From contig NZ_CP046103.1 of the NCBI RefSeq assembly GCF_009707325.1, positions 4,164,744-4,228,743 on the forward strand: DNA of 64,000 nucleotides, in the 5' to 3' direction. Below the pieces are notes generated by a model, which was not told the origin of the DNA, did no database searches, and was given only the letters and a program-made list of their open reading frames with translations. Source of the stretch: Pseudomonas sp. IB20. GTDB lineage: Bacteria; Pseudomonadota; Gammaproteobacteria; Pseudomonadales; Pseudomonadaceae. Each line of letters starts with the position of its first letter. Position 1 is the stretch's first letter. Position numbers and translations under genes: made by a program. Shown piece after piece: positions 1 to 8,095 of this stretch.

Positions 1-1896
1 TGGCTGGTTGTTTTCCTGCTGACCCGCAGCGTGCTGCTCCTCACCCACCTGGATGAAGTCGGTGTCAACCTGCTGCCGGTGTTTGGCGTGGGCTTGCTGT
101 ATGACCTGGGTTTCTTGGCCTATGCCGCCTTGCCGCTGGGGTTGTATGTGCTGCTGTGCCCGCCCGCGTTGTGGCGCCGCCGTGGCCACCGCTGGTTCCT
201 GCAGGCGGTGCTGACCGTCAGCCTGTTCGCCATGCTGTTCACCTCGGTGGCCGAATGGCTGTTCTGGGATGAGTTCGGCGTGCGCTTCAACTTTATCGCC
301 GTCGATTACCTGGTGTACTCCGACGAAGTGTTGAACAACCTGCTGGAGTCTTACCCGATCGGCAAGCTGCTCAGCCTGTTGGCGATGCTGGCGATCGTGT
401 TAAGCGTGGTCCTGCGCAAGCCGTTCAATGCCGCGATGAACGCGCCGCTGCCGCCGCTGCGTGGCCGCCTGCTGAATGCCTTGGGCCTGTTGGTGGTCGC
501 TGGCCTCAGCCTGCAACTGATCAGCCAGGACAGCCCGCGCGCCCAAGGCGGTAACGCCTACAAGAACGAGCTGGCGAGCAATGGCCCGTACCAGTTTTTC
601 GCCGCGTTCCGTAACAACGAACTGGACTACCCACAGTTCTACCAAAGCCTGCCCACCGAGGTGGTCGCCAAGCAGTTGCGCGCCGAACTCAGCGAGCCCA
701 ACGCGCGCTTTATCGGCAGCGACCCGCTGGACATTCGCCGTGCAATCACCAACCCAGGCACCTTGCGCAAACCCAACATTGTGCTGGTGACCATCGAGAG
801 CTTCAGCGCCAAATACATGGGCAGCAATGGCGATGGGCGCAACCTCACGCCCAACCTCGATGCCCTGCGCAAACAAAGCCTGTACTTCAATAACTTCTAT
901 GCCACCGGCACCCGCACCGACCGTGGCCTGGAAGCCATCACCCTGGCGATTCCACCCACGCCCGGGCGTTCGATCGTCAAGCGCATCGGCCGTGAAAGCG
1001 GCTTTGCCAGCCTTGGCCAACAACTCAGTGCCGTCGGTTACGACAGCGTGTTTGTCTACGGCGGGCGCGGCTACTTCGACAATATGAACGCGTTTTTCAG
1101 CGGCAACGGCTATCGGGTTGTAGACCAGAGCAGCGTGCCGGAAACCGAAATCTCGTTCAAAAACGCCTGGGGCATGGCCGATGAAGACCTCTACCGGCAG
1201 ACCCTGAAACTGGCCGACGCCGATTACGCCAAGCAGCAGCCCTTCTTGCTGCAACTGATGACCACCTCCAACCATCGCCCCTACACCTACCCGGACGGGC
1301 GTATCGATATCAAATCCGGCAACGGCCGTGACGGCGCGGTGAAATACACCGACCACGCTATCGGTGAGTTCCTTGAGGCGGCACGCCAGAAGCCTTGGTT
1401 CGATAACACGATCTTCGTGTTCGTCGCCGACCACACCGCCGGCAGTGCAGGCAAAGAGGACCTGCCCATCACCAACTACCAGATCCCACTGTTCATCTAT
1501 GCACCCAAGCTGATCGACGCCCGGGAAACCGCGCAACTGGCCAGCCAGATCGACCTTGCGCCCACTTTGCTGGGCCTGATCAACCTGAGCTACGAATCGA
1601 CCTTCTTTGGCCGCAACCTGTTGCAAGACAACCCGCTGCCACCGCGTGTGGTGGTCGGTAACTACCAACACCTGGGCTTGTTTGACGGCAAGGACCTGGC
1701 GATCCTAAGCCCACGCCTGGGCTTGCGCCGCCACGATCAAGCCCTGGCTGAGAGCCAGGAGTTGCGCGTGGGCAGTGATGACCCGCTGATCCAGCGCGCA
1801 ATCACCTACTACCAGGCCGCCAGCTATGATTTCAAACAGCAATTGCTGAGCTGGAAAGCGCCCAAAGATGAGGCTCCCGCCTTCAGCGTCCGCTGA
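1..1896 (+). CDS. LTA synthase-family membrane sulfatase (5' end outside window)
   Basis: The reading frame is open from base 1, so the true start lies upstream and the first visible Met-type codon (GTG at 31) is probably internal. The N-terminal third is a set of hydrophobic membrane segments. It is followed by a periplasmic alkaline-phosphatase-fold sulfatase domain that begins at KPNIVLVTIES. The likely nucleophile Thr is in GTRTDRG (about base 910), and metal ligands are visible in TTSNHRPY and FVADHTAG. Family members move phosphoglycerol or related head groups onto envelope glycans (LTA synthase, OpgB-like enzymes). In Pseudomonas the substrate is not known from sequence, so I call only the family. 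It precedes the two-component pair by 77 bp on the same strand. Confidence 0.85.
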   Translation, partial: WLVVFLLTRSVLLLTHLDEVGVNLLPVFGVGLLYDLGFLAYAALPLGLYVLLCPPALWRRRGHRWFLQAVLTVSLFAMLFTSVAEWLFWDEFGVRFNFIAVDYLVYSDEVLNNLLESYPIGKLLSLLAMLAIVLSVVLRKPFNAAMNAPLPPLRGRLLNALGLLVVAGLSLQLISQDSPRAQGGNAYKNELASNGPYQFFAAFRNNELDYPQFYQSLPTEVVAKQLRAELSEPNARFIGSDPLDIRRAITNPGTLRKPNIVLVTIESFSAKYMGSNGDGRNLTPNLDALRKQSLYFNNFYATGTRTDRGLEAITLAIPPTPGRSIVKRIGRESGFASLGQQLSAVGYDSVFVYGGRGYFDNMNAFFSGNGYRVVDQSSVPETEISFKNAWGMADEDLYRQTLKLADADYAKQQPFLLQLMTTSNHRPYTYPDGRIDIKSGNGRDGAVKYTDHAIGEFLEAARQKPWFDNTIFVFVADHTAGSAGKEDLPITNYQIPLFIYAPKLIDARETAQLASQIDLAPTLLGLINLSYESTFFGRNLLQDNPLPPRVVVGNYQHLGLFDGKDLAILSPRLGLRRHDQALAESQELRVGSDDPLIQRAITYYQAASYDFKQQLLSWKAPKDEAPAFSVR

Positions 1897-1973
1897 CAGC
1901 CCACTTGAACCCTTGCCTGCCATAGGGCAAGGGCGTAACACTTGCGCCCATTCTCCGGCGACGACGCCCTTTC

Positions 1974-2672
1974 ATGTCCGACACCCTGCTGCTGATAGAA
2001 GATGACCGCCCACTGGCCGCGCTGACTGCCGAGTTTCTGCGCGCCGAAGGTTTTACCGTCGCCATTGAGCACCGCGGCGACCGTGCCGCCCAGCGCATTC
2101 GCGACGAGCAGCCGGCGCTGTTGATCCTGGATGTGATGTTGCCGGGTATCGACGGCTTCACCCTGTGCCGGCAGATCCGCGACCAGTACCCCGGGCTGAT
2201 CCTGATGATGACGGCCTTGGATGAAAACGCCGAGCAATTGACCGGTTTCAACGTCGGCGCCGACGACTACGTGGTCAAACCTGTCGACCCGCTGCTGTTG
2301 CTGGCCAGGGTCCGCTCGTTACTGCGCCGCCACCCGCAAGCCCCTCGCGCGTATTACCAGTGGGGCGCGTTTCGCTTGGACCTGAACAGCCATTTCGCTT
2401 GGCTTAATGACACGCCCTTGCAGTTCTCGGTCGCCGAGTTCGAATTGCTGGCGATTTTTGCCCGCCATTGCGGCGTATTGCTGACGCGGGAAAAACTCCT
2501 GCAAAGCCTGCGCGGCCTGGAATACGACGGGCTCAACCGCTCCATCGATATGCGCGTATCGCGCTTGCGCAAAAAGCTGATGAGCCTGGAATGCCCGGTG
2601 ACCATCCAGACCATCACGGCCCAAGGTTATCTGTTCGTCGAAATCCCGCAGGAAGCTGAGCATGCTGGCTAA
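1974..2672 (+). CDS. OmpR/RstA-type response regulator
   Basis: This 232-residue protein has a receiver domain (about 1-118) and a winged-helix DNA-binding domain (about 130-227). The phosphoacceptor is Asp53 in LLILDVMLPG; acidic residues at 10-11, Thr80 and Lys102 complete the active site. The wing region reads SIDMRVSRLRKKL, typical of OmpR/PhoB proteins. It overlaps the following kinase gene by 11 bp, so the two are translationally coupled and almost certainly form a cognate pair. Overall it looks most like RstA. The stimulus and regulon cannot be read from the protein; a direct repeat just after the kinase gene is a possible target site. Confidence 0.9.
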   Translation: MSDTLLLIEDDRPLAALTAEFLRAEGFTVAIEHRGDRAAQRIRDEQPALLILDVMLPGIDGFTLCRQIRDQYPGLILMMTALDENAEQLTGFNVGADDYVVKPVDPLLLLARVRSLLRRHPQAPRAYYQWGAFRLDLNSHFAWLNDTPLQFSVAEFELLAIFARHCGVLLTREKLLQSLRGLEYDGLNRSIDMRVSRLRKKLMSLECPVTIQTITAQGYLFVEIPQEAEHAG

Positions 2673-3960
2673 GGTGCGGCCGTGGATGGTGGCCGTAGTG
2701 GGCACGGGCTGGGCGGCCTTGACCCTGTATCTGCTATGGCTGTGCACCAATGCCTCAGTATTTGTTGGTGAAGACAGCTTTTTGCGCCTGATGGCCGGGC
2801 CGGGTTATCTGGTGGCTGAACAGCTCAAAGGCGTGCCCGTCGACCAGCGGGAAGCACGGATGGACATCCTGCGTGCGCACTTTCAGTACCCGGTGAATCT
2901 GATCACGCTGGACGATGTCGAGCTGCCGCCGGAAGCCATGGTCATGTTGGAACATCAGCAACCGGCGCTAAACAGCGACGAAGACATCAGCTACTTCCCG
3001 CTTGACGACGATACCGTGATCCGATTCGGCCCCATGTGGGGGAGCGCCGAGATCAAGGACCTGCTGAAATTTCCGGTTTTCTGGATTACCGCCTGCGTCG
3101 CGGGCTTGCCGGTCCTGCTACTGCTCGGGATTGGTTTACGTCTACACCGGCGGCGCAACGCCGAGCTGAACACGCTCAATACCTGCCTGGGCACCCTTGC
3201 GCGCAGCCCGAACGTGATGCTGCCCGCCATGAGCAAGGAATGGACGCCGCTGCTGCTGACGTTGCAACAACATGCGCGGGACATCAGCGCCATGAGTGAA
3301 CGCCATCGCGAAGTCTCCCAGGCGGTTTCCCATGAACTGCGCACACCCCTGGCGCGCATGCGCTTCGCCTTGTCGCTGCTGAGCAAAAGCGAAGACCCGC
3401 TCACCCGCACCCGCCTTCAGGAACGCTTGCTTACCGATGTCGAAGAGCTCGAAGCCTTGGTTCGCGCCAGCCTGGCCTTTGCGCGACTGGCCGGCGCGCC
3501 CACCGACCTGCAGCATGAACCGATCAACCTGCGTGACTGGCTGCATCAAGAGTTTGCCCTGCTCGACGGGCACCATCGCCGGCTGAGCCTGGAAACCGAG
3601 CCTGCACACCTTGAACTGATCGGCGACCGTGCCCTGCTGCACCTGATCGTACGCAACCTATTGAGCAACGCCATCACCTACGCCCGCGATCAGGTGTGCG
3701 TGAGTGCCACCTACCATGGCCAACATCACCTGGTGTTGCATGTGGACGACGACGGGCCCGGCATCCTCGCGGAAAACCGCGAAAAGATCTTCGAGCCCTT
3801 TGTGCGCCTAGCCATGGGCGGCGATGCGCCCGGGGGCTTCGGCCTCGGCCTGGCGCTGGCCAAACGTGCCACCCAGTGGCACTGCGGCGAATTGTCGGCG
3901 GCCCGTAGCCCGTTGGGCGGTGCACGCCTGACACTGCTGTTGCCACTGCGCCCGCGGTAG
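2662..3960 (+). CDS. sensor histidine kinase (RstB-like)
   Basis: This 432-residue membrane kinase is the partner of the upstream regulator. Two transmembrane segments (about residues 8-30 and 133-157) enclose a roughly 100-residue periplasmic sensor region. A linker and HisKA domain follow, with the phosphorylated His224 in AVSHELRTPLARM. The HATPase domain shows an N box (LIVRNLLSNAITYA), a G1 box (DDDGPGI, near 361-367) and a G2 box (GGFGLGLALAK, near 390). All catalytic elements are intact. The start lies inside the 3' end of the regulator gene. The acidic periplasmic domain (YFPLDDDTV region) could bind cations or cationic peptides, but that is inference. Confidence 0.9.
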   Translation: MLAKVRPWMVAVVGTGWAALTLYLLWLCTNASVFVGEDSFLRLMAGPGYLVAEQLKGVPVDQREARMDILRAHFQYPVNLITLDDVELPPEAMVMLEHQQPALNSDEDISYFPLDDDTVIRFGPMWGSAEIKDLLKFPVFWITACVAGLPVLLLLGIGLRLHRRRNAELNTLNTCLGTLARSPNVMLPAMSKEWTPLLLTLQQHARDISAMSERHREVSQAVSHELRTPLARMRFALSLLSKSEDPLTRTRLQERLLTDVEELEALVRASLAFARLAGAPTDLQHEPINLRDWLHQEFALLDGHHRRLSLETEPAHLELIGDRALLHLIVRNLLSNAITYARDQVCVSATYHGQHHLVLHVDDDGPGILAENREKIFEPFVRLAMGGDAPGGFGLGLALAKRATQWHCGELSAARSPLGGARLTLLLPLRPR

Positions 3961-3966
3961 AAAGCG

Positions 3967-3986
3967 TGTTACAGCCTGTGACAGCG
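3967..3986 (+). promoter_or_regulatory. 10-bp direct repeat, possible response-regulator box
   Basis: Two adjacent copies, TGTTACAGCC and TGTGACAGCG, match at 8 of 10 positions with exactly one helical turn of spacing. They lie between the kinase stop codon and the small exported protein gene. OmpR-family regulators bind as head-to-tail dimers to direct repeats of this spacing. Assigning it to the regulator at 1974-2672 is inference from position. Confidence 0.35.
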
Positions 3987-4044
3987 AGGCGCCGCCATTG
4001 CCCGTACTCTCTGCCGCCTGAATCCCAGGTTGGAGAGCCCGTTC

Positions 4045-4674
4045 ATGCGTCCCCCCAAAAAGCATGTGTTCACACTGATGCTGTCGTTGTGCATCATTAC
4101 CGGCTCACTCGCACCCGGTAAGGCGATCACGAACCAGCCATCACAACAGGCGAAACCATCACAACAGGCGCAAGACAAAACCCCAAGTGCCAATACCTGG
4201 ACCCCAAGCACGCAGGGCTCGGGCGTGACAGCCGAGCGCAGGAGGAGGCCCAGAGCCACTGCCGCTGAAAAACTCGCGCACCTGCCTGGCCCTCACCCAT
4301 TCTACGAAGCTGCTGCATCGCAACCCCTGGCACTGGTGTCGAATGCCCAATTGACCCTGGCCCGCGGCATGACCTTCAAGAGGCTGTTACGCCGACGTTC
4401 AGAGCCATCAGCGGCGCATAAAAAAACCCCGCCTGCATCACTGCAGGCGGGGTTTTTCAGGTGCCGGGTAAGGCTGGCTTACATCATGCCGCCCATGCCA
4501 CCCATGCCACCCATGTCTGGCATACCGCCGCCAGCCGAGCCGCCTTCAGCCGGTGCATCAGCAATCGCCGCTTCGGTGGTCAGGATCAGACTGCCGATGG
4601 AGGCCGCTGCTTGCAATGCGGAACGAGTCACCTTGGTAGGGTCCAGGATGCCCATTTCGATCATGTCGCCGTAG
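4045..4674 (+). CDS. putative small exported protein, 3' end uncertain
   Basis: I do not recognise this protein. The ATG at 4045 has a good GGAGAG ribosome site at 4032-4037 and begins with a basic stretch and hydrophobic core (MRPPKKHVFTLMLSLCIITG) resembling a signal peptide. A Gln/Ser-rich section follows, with an imperfect repeat (QQAKPSQQAQ) and then an Arg-rich section. The frame has no stop before the groEL terminator hairpin at 4420-4457 and runs 196 bp into antisense groEL, stopping at 4674. That tail is unlikely to be natural: a TAA in another frame sits right before the hairpin. Either the gene is frameshifted or only the first 120 or so codons are meaningful. It converges on groEL. 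Confidence 0.35.
   Translation: MRPPKKHVFTLMLSLCIITGSLAPGKAITNQPSQQAKPSQQAQDKTPSANTWTPSTQGSGVTAERRRRPRATAAEKLAHLPGPHPFYEAAASQPLALVSNAQLTLARGMTFKRLLRRRSEPSAAHKKTPPASLQAGFFRCRVRLAYIMPPMPPMPPMSGIPPPAEPPSAGASAIAASVVRIRLPMEAAACNAERVTLVGSRMPISIMSP
4420..4457. terminator. bidirectional rho-independent terminator after groEL
   Basis: A perfect inverted repeat (CCCCGCCTGCA / TGCAGGCGGGG) is flanked by seven A on one side and five T on the other, so it can act in both directions. It ends the groESL transcript, whose stop codon is 22 bp away, and would also stop the convergent small gene. Confidence 0.9.
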
Positions 4675-6125
4675 ACGCCAGTTGCGGCGTTGTAACCGTA
4701 GTTACCTTTGCCGTTCTTGACTTCGTTGACCACAACGCTTGGCTCGTCGCCGGAGTTGGCAGCGATCTGGCGCAGTGGCGCTTCAACAGCACGACGCAGC
4801 ACAGCGATACCGACGTTCTGATCAGCGTTGTCGCCAGTCAGATTAGTCAGGGCTTCCAGGGCACGGATCAGGGCAACGCCACCGCCAGGTACCACGCCTT
4901 CTTCAACGGCTGCACGGGTTGCGTGCAGGGCGTCTTCAACGCGGGCTTTCTTCTCTTTCATTTCAACTTCGGAACCGGCGCCAACCTTGATCACTGCAAC
5001 GCCGCCGGACAGCTTGGCCAGACGCTCTTGCAGTTTTTCACGGTCGTAGTCGGACGAAGTTTCAGCAACCTGGGCACGGATCTGAGTGATGCGCGCCTGG
5101 ATGTCCTGCTCTACGCCAGCACCGTCAACGATGATGGTGTTTTCTTTGGAGATGGTCACGCGCTTGGCGCTACCCAGGTTTTCCAGGGTGGCGCTTTCCA
5201 GGCTCAGGCCGATCTCTTCGGAGATAACGGTACCGCCGGTCAGAACAGCGATGTCCTGCAGCATGGCCTTGCGACGGTCGCCGAAGCCTGGAGCCTTGAC
5301 GGCTGCAACTTTAACGATGCCACGCATGTTGTTCACAACCAGCGTCGCCAGGGCTTCGCCTTCAACGTCTTCGGAAACGATCAGCAGTGGGCGGCCGGCT
5401 TTGGCAACGGCTTCCAGTACTGGCAGCATTTCGCGGATGTTGGAGATTTTTTTGTCGACCAGCAGGATCAGCGGGCTGTCCAGCTCGGCAACCATGGTTT
5501 CTGGCTTGTTGACGAAGTACGGGGACAGGTAGCCACGGTCGAACTGCATGCCTTCTACAACCGACAGTTCGTTTTCCAGGCCAGTGCCTTCTTCAACGGT
5601 GATCACGCCTTCTTTACCGACTTTTTCCATGGCTTCGGCAATGATGTCGCCGATGGAGCTGTCGGAGTTGGCAGAGATGGTGCCTACCTGAGCGATAGCC
5701 TTGGTGTCAGCGCATGGCTTGGACAGGTTTTTCAGCTCAGCCACAACGGCGATGGTCGCCTTGTCGATGCCGCGCTTGAGGTCCATCGGGTTCATGCCGG
5801 CAGCGACGGCTTTGTAGCCTTCGTTGACGATTGCCTGAGCCAGAACGGTAGCGGTGGTGGTGCCGTCGCCTGCGTCATCGTTGGCACGGGAGGCAACGTC
5901 TTTGACCAGCTGCGCGCCCATGTTCTCGAAGCGACATTTCAGCTCGATTTCTTTGGCTACGGAAACGCCATCTTTGGTGATGGTCGGAGCGCCGAAGCTT
6001 TTCTCGATGATCACGTTACGGCCTTTAGGGCCCAGGGTCGCTTTTACTGCGTCAGCCAGGACGTTGACACCGGCGAGCATTTTTTTGCGGGCGGAATCGC
6101 CGAATTTAACTTCTTTAGCAGCCAT
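4479..6125 (-). CDS. groEL: chaperonin GroEL (Cpn60)
   Basis: At 548 residues this is the normal length for the 60-kDa chaperonin that refolds proteins in the cytosol as a double heptameric ring capped by GroES. It starts MAAKEVKFGDSARKKML, carries the ATP-site motif GDGTTTATVLA (residues about 86-96), and ends in the flexible Gly/Met tail GGMGGMGGMM that fills the ring cavity. An AAGGAA ribosome site precedes the start. It follows groES by 49 bp as one heat-shock operon. A long open frame on the opposite strand (4461-6152) is only the antisense shadow of its biased codon use. Confidence 0.99.
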   Translation of the reverse strand: MAAKEVKFGDSARKKMLAGVNVLADAVKATLGPKGRNVIIEKSFGAPTITKDGVSVAKEIELKCRFENMGAQLVKDVASRANDDAGDGTTTATVLAQAIVNEGYKAVAAGMNPMDLKRGIDKATIAVVAELKNLSKPCADTKAIAQVGTISANSDSSIGDIIAEAMEKVGKEGVITVEEGTGLENELSVVEGMQFDRGYLSPYFVNKPETMVAELDSPLILLVDKKISNIREMLPVLEAVAKAGRPLLIVSEDVEGEALATLVVNNMRGIVKVAAVKAPGFGDRRKAMLQDIAVLTGGTVISEEIGLSLESATLENLGSAKRVTISKENTIIVDGAGVEQDIQARITQIRAQVAETSSDYDREKLQERLAKLSGGVAVIKVGAGSEVEMKEKKARVEDALHATRAAVEEGVVPGGGVALIRALEALTNLTGDNADQNVGIAVLRRAVEAPLRQIAANSGDEPSVVVNEVKNGKGNYGYNAATGVYGDMIEMGILDPTKVTRSALQAAASIGSLILTTEAAIADAPAEGGSAGGGMPDMGGMGGMGGMM

Positions 6126-6174
6126 GATCGATATTCCTTAAATACTTTGTAGTAACGGGAAAGTGAGCGGGGAA

Positions 6175-6471
6175 TCAGTCTTCCAGAACGGCGAGAATTT
6201 CGTTCTCGCTCATTACCAGCAGGTCTTCGCCGTCGACTTTCACAGTGTTGCTGCCGGAGTAAGGGCCGAAAACAACCTTGTCACCCACTTTCACAGCCAG
6301 CGCACGTACTTCACCGTTTTCCAGAGCCTTGCCTGGGCCAGCAGCGATGATCACACCGTGGTTGGCTTTTTCAGCAGCCGAACCTGGCAGAACGATACCG
6401 CCAGCGGTTTTCTTTTCTTCTTCGCTGCGACGGATTACGACGCGGTCGTGCAGAGGACGAAGCTTGCTCAT
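6175..6471 (-). CDS. groES: co-chaperonin GroES (Cpn10)
   Basis: This 98-residue heptameric lid of the GroEL chamber has the family start MSKLRPLHDRVVIRR. The mobile loop that contacts GroEL (EKKTAGGIVLPGSA) and the conserved end DLLVMSENEILAVLED are present. It is the first gene of the operon, with a strong AGGAGA ribosome site at 6478-6483 (reverse strand) and a sigma-32-type promoter about 140 bp upstream. Confidence 0.99.
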   Translation of the reverse strand: MSKLRPLHDRVVIRRSEEEKKTAGGIVLPGSAAEKANHGVIIAAGPGKALENGEVRALAVKVGDKVVFGPYSGSNTVKVDGEDLLVMSENEILAVLED

Positions 6472-6610
6472 TGTCGATCTCTCCTAATTGTGTTTTTCAT
6501 CGGCCGGTATCGGTACCGGCGGGTTGTATTCCGGCGGTGCCGGTCGCGCCTCGCCAAGCAAGACGCGGAAGTCTGTCTGGTGTCGCCACCAGAAACCTTG
6601 CGGTGACCGT

Positions 6611-6642
6611 TACATAAGGGCGCATAAGCTTATTACAAGGGG
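6611..6642 (-). promoter_or_regulatory. sigma-32 (RpoH) heat-shock promoter of groESL
   Basis: On the minus strand CCCCTTGTAA (6642-6633) is followed after 12 bp by CCCTTATGTA (6620-6611). This matches the heat-shock consensus of a CCTTGAA-type -35 and a CCCCAT-type -10. It lies 140 bp before groES, the usual place. No CIRCE inverted repeat is present, in line with Pseudomonas using RpoH. Confidence 0.7.
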
Positions 6643-6718
6643 CCGTAGCGGAAATTTTTTGTGTCTGCTGACGACCAAAAGCAACACGACACCCATAGGT
6701 GCCGTGCCCATAAAGCGG

Positions 6719-7195
6719 TTATTTGCTGTCGCGGTGTTCGAACTCACCTTCGATCACATCACCTTCACGCCCCAACGGCTGGCGTGGAGCCGGGCCACCA
6801 CGGGGTTGCAGGTCGTCGGCGAACGCACGTTGGCGAATCGCCGCCTCTTCGGCACGCTGGCGCATCTTGCCGGCCAGCAGCTTGCGGGTAAACGGCAGCA
6901 GCATGACCAAGCCGACCACGTCGCTGATGAAACCCGGCAGGATCAACAGGCCACCGGCCAAGGCCATCATCAGGCCTTCAAGCATGGTCTGGGCTGGCAG
7001 TTCGCCGCGGTTCAAGCTTTCACGAGCACGCAACGCCGTGGCCAGGCCGGCGACGCGCAGCACCAGCACGCCGAGCATCGAGCCGAGAATGATCAGTAAC
7101 AGTGCCGGGAAAAACCCGATCGCACCGCTGACTTGAACGAATACGAACAGCTCCAACACCGGGAACAGCAGAAAGAGCAATAAAAAAGGGCGCAT
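6719..7195 (-). CDS. fxsA: FxsA family inner-membrane protein
   Basis: This 158-residue protein has three to four hydrophobic segments and a polar C-terminal tail, as in E. coli FxsA, whose overproduction relieves phage T7 exclusion by the F plasmid. The cellular role is still poorly defined. The family signatures EL(F)VFVQV near residue 15 and the ALAGGLLILPGFISDVVG segment near 75-92 are present. I chose the ATG at 7195 (MRPFLLLFLLFPVLEL) because it has a GAGGAA ribosome site 7 nt upstream; an earlier in-frame start would add 13 polar residues with no such site. It sits just upstream of groESL, as in many proteobacteria. Confidence 0.9.
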   Translation of the reverse strand: MRPFLLLFLLFPVLELFVFVQVSGAIGFFPALLLIILGSMLGVLVLRVAGLATALRARESLNRGELPAQTMLEGLMMALAGGLLILPGFISDVVGLVMLLPFTRKLLAGKMRQRAEEAAIRQRAFADDLQPRGGPAPRQPLGREGDVIEGEFEHRDSK

Positions 7196-7261
7196 CAAAT
7201 GGTTCCTCAACGCAAGAATGCCTTGCCAGTCCACCCTAGATGACGTCGCCGTTTCGTGAAT

Positions 7262-7993
7262 TCAAGCGTTGGCGCGCTCTTTTTTCGGCCAGACCTCGGC
7301 GTGGGCCAATAAAACCAGGGCTTCGCGTACTTGTGTCGGATTATTGCAAGGCTCCGCAAAAGGCAACCAATGCAGGGATTGGCCAATGCGCAGGTGCATG
7401 CCTTCACTGTCGACGCCGGCCAATTGCGCAGGCTCGGTGGTCGGCAAACCGGCCAGTTCGACGTAATGCGCGATGGCCTTGGTGTGATCGCTGTTCATGT
7501 GCTCGATCATGCTGCGCTCAGCCTTGCCCGCGAACGGGTTGGCCAAGGTCAGTTGGTCGACCCAGTGGATCGCACCAAACCCGCCTATATAACGGTGACG
7601 CACGGGCTTGAGCACCCAGAAGTCAAAATCGTGGGCTTTGTGGTAGTTGGCCGAATCGGGGAAGTAGCGGTAATAACGCTCGGCGGCCGCTTCAATGGCA
7701 GCGGCGTCTTCAAGCTTCTCGGCTTCGGCCAAGTAGGTCAGGCGCCCCACCGCCTGCACATCATCGGCCTCGCGCTCACCCACCAGCAGCGAGCACTTGG
7801 GGTCTTTTTGCAGGTTATGGGTGTGCTGGGCAATGCGGCTGATCAGGATCAGCGGGCGGCCCTGCTCGTCGAGGCAATACGGCACGACGGAGCCGAAGGG
7901 AAACCCGGGCATGGCTTTGGACAATGTGGAGAGAGCCCCACGGTATTCCTTGAGCAACAGCTCTCGGGCGTTCTTGGCAACGTGCGCGCTCAA
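7262..7993 (-). CDS. HugZ-family heme-utilisation / pyridoxamine-oxidase-fold protein
   Basis: The split-barrel FMN-binding (pyridoxamine 5'-phosphate oxidase) fold covers about residues 1-145. The C-terminal part is the DUF2470 domain with the family motif MIEHMNSDHTKAI, where HugZ supplies heme-contacting histidines. Relatives degrade heme or bind heme and flavin; the exact activity here is inferred. I place the start at TTG 7993 (translated MSAHVAKNAREL, 243 residues) because GAGGAG lies exactly 7 nt upstream (8001-8006). The GTG at 8020 would add nine residues without a comparable site. No Fur box was identified. Confidence 0.8.
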   Translation of the reverse strand: MSAHVAKNARELLLKEYRGALSTLSKAMPGFPFGSVVPYCLDEQGRPLILISRIAQHTHNLQKDPKCSLLVGEREADDVQAVGRLTYLAEAEKLEDAAAIEAAAERYYRYFPDSANYHKAHDFDFWVLKPVRHRYIGGFGAIHWVDQLTLANPFAGKAERSMIEHMNSDHTKAIAHYVELAGLPTTEPAQLAGVDSEGMHLRIGQSLHWLPFAEPCNNPTQVREALVLLAHAEVWPKKERANA

Positions 7994-8095
7994 CGTATGA
8001 CTCCTCGGGTATTCCGCCACCCACAGCCTATGGGGGCTATGGGAATGGATCTCAATACAAGGTAATCAATATCCGCGCAGGTTGCCAGAGTGCTC

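Noticed and set aside
4461..6152. 563-codon open frame on the plus strand across groEL
   Set aside because: It is the antisense of groEL; the strong codon bias of groEL keeps the opposite frame open. The translated sequence has no family resemblance and no ribosome site.
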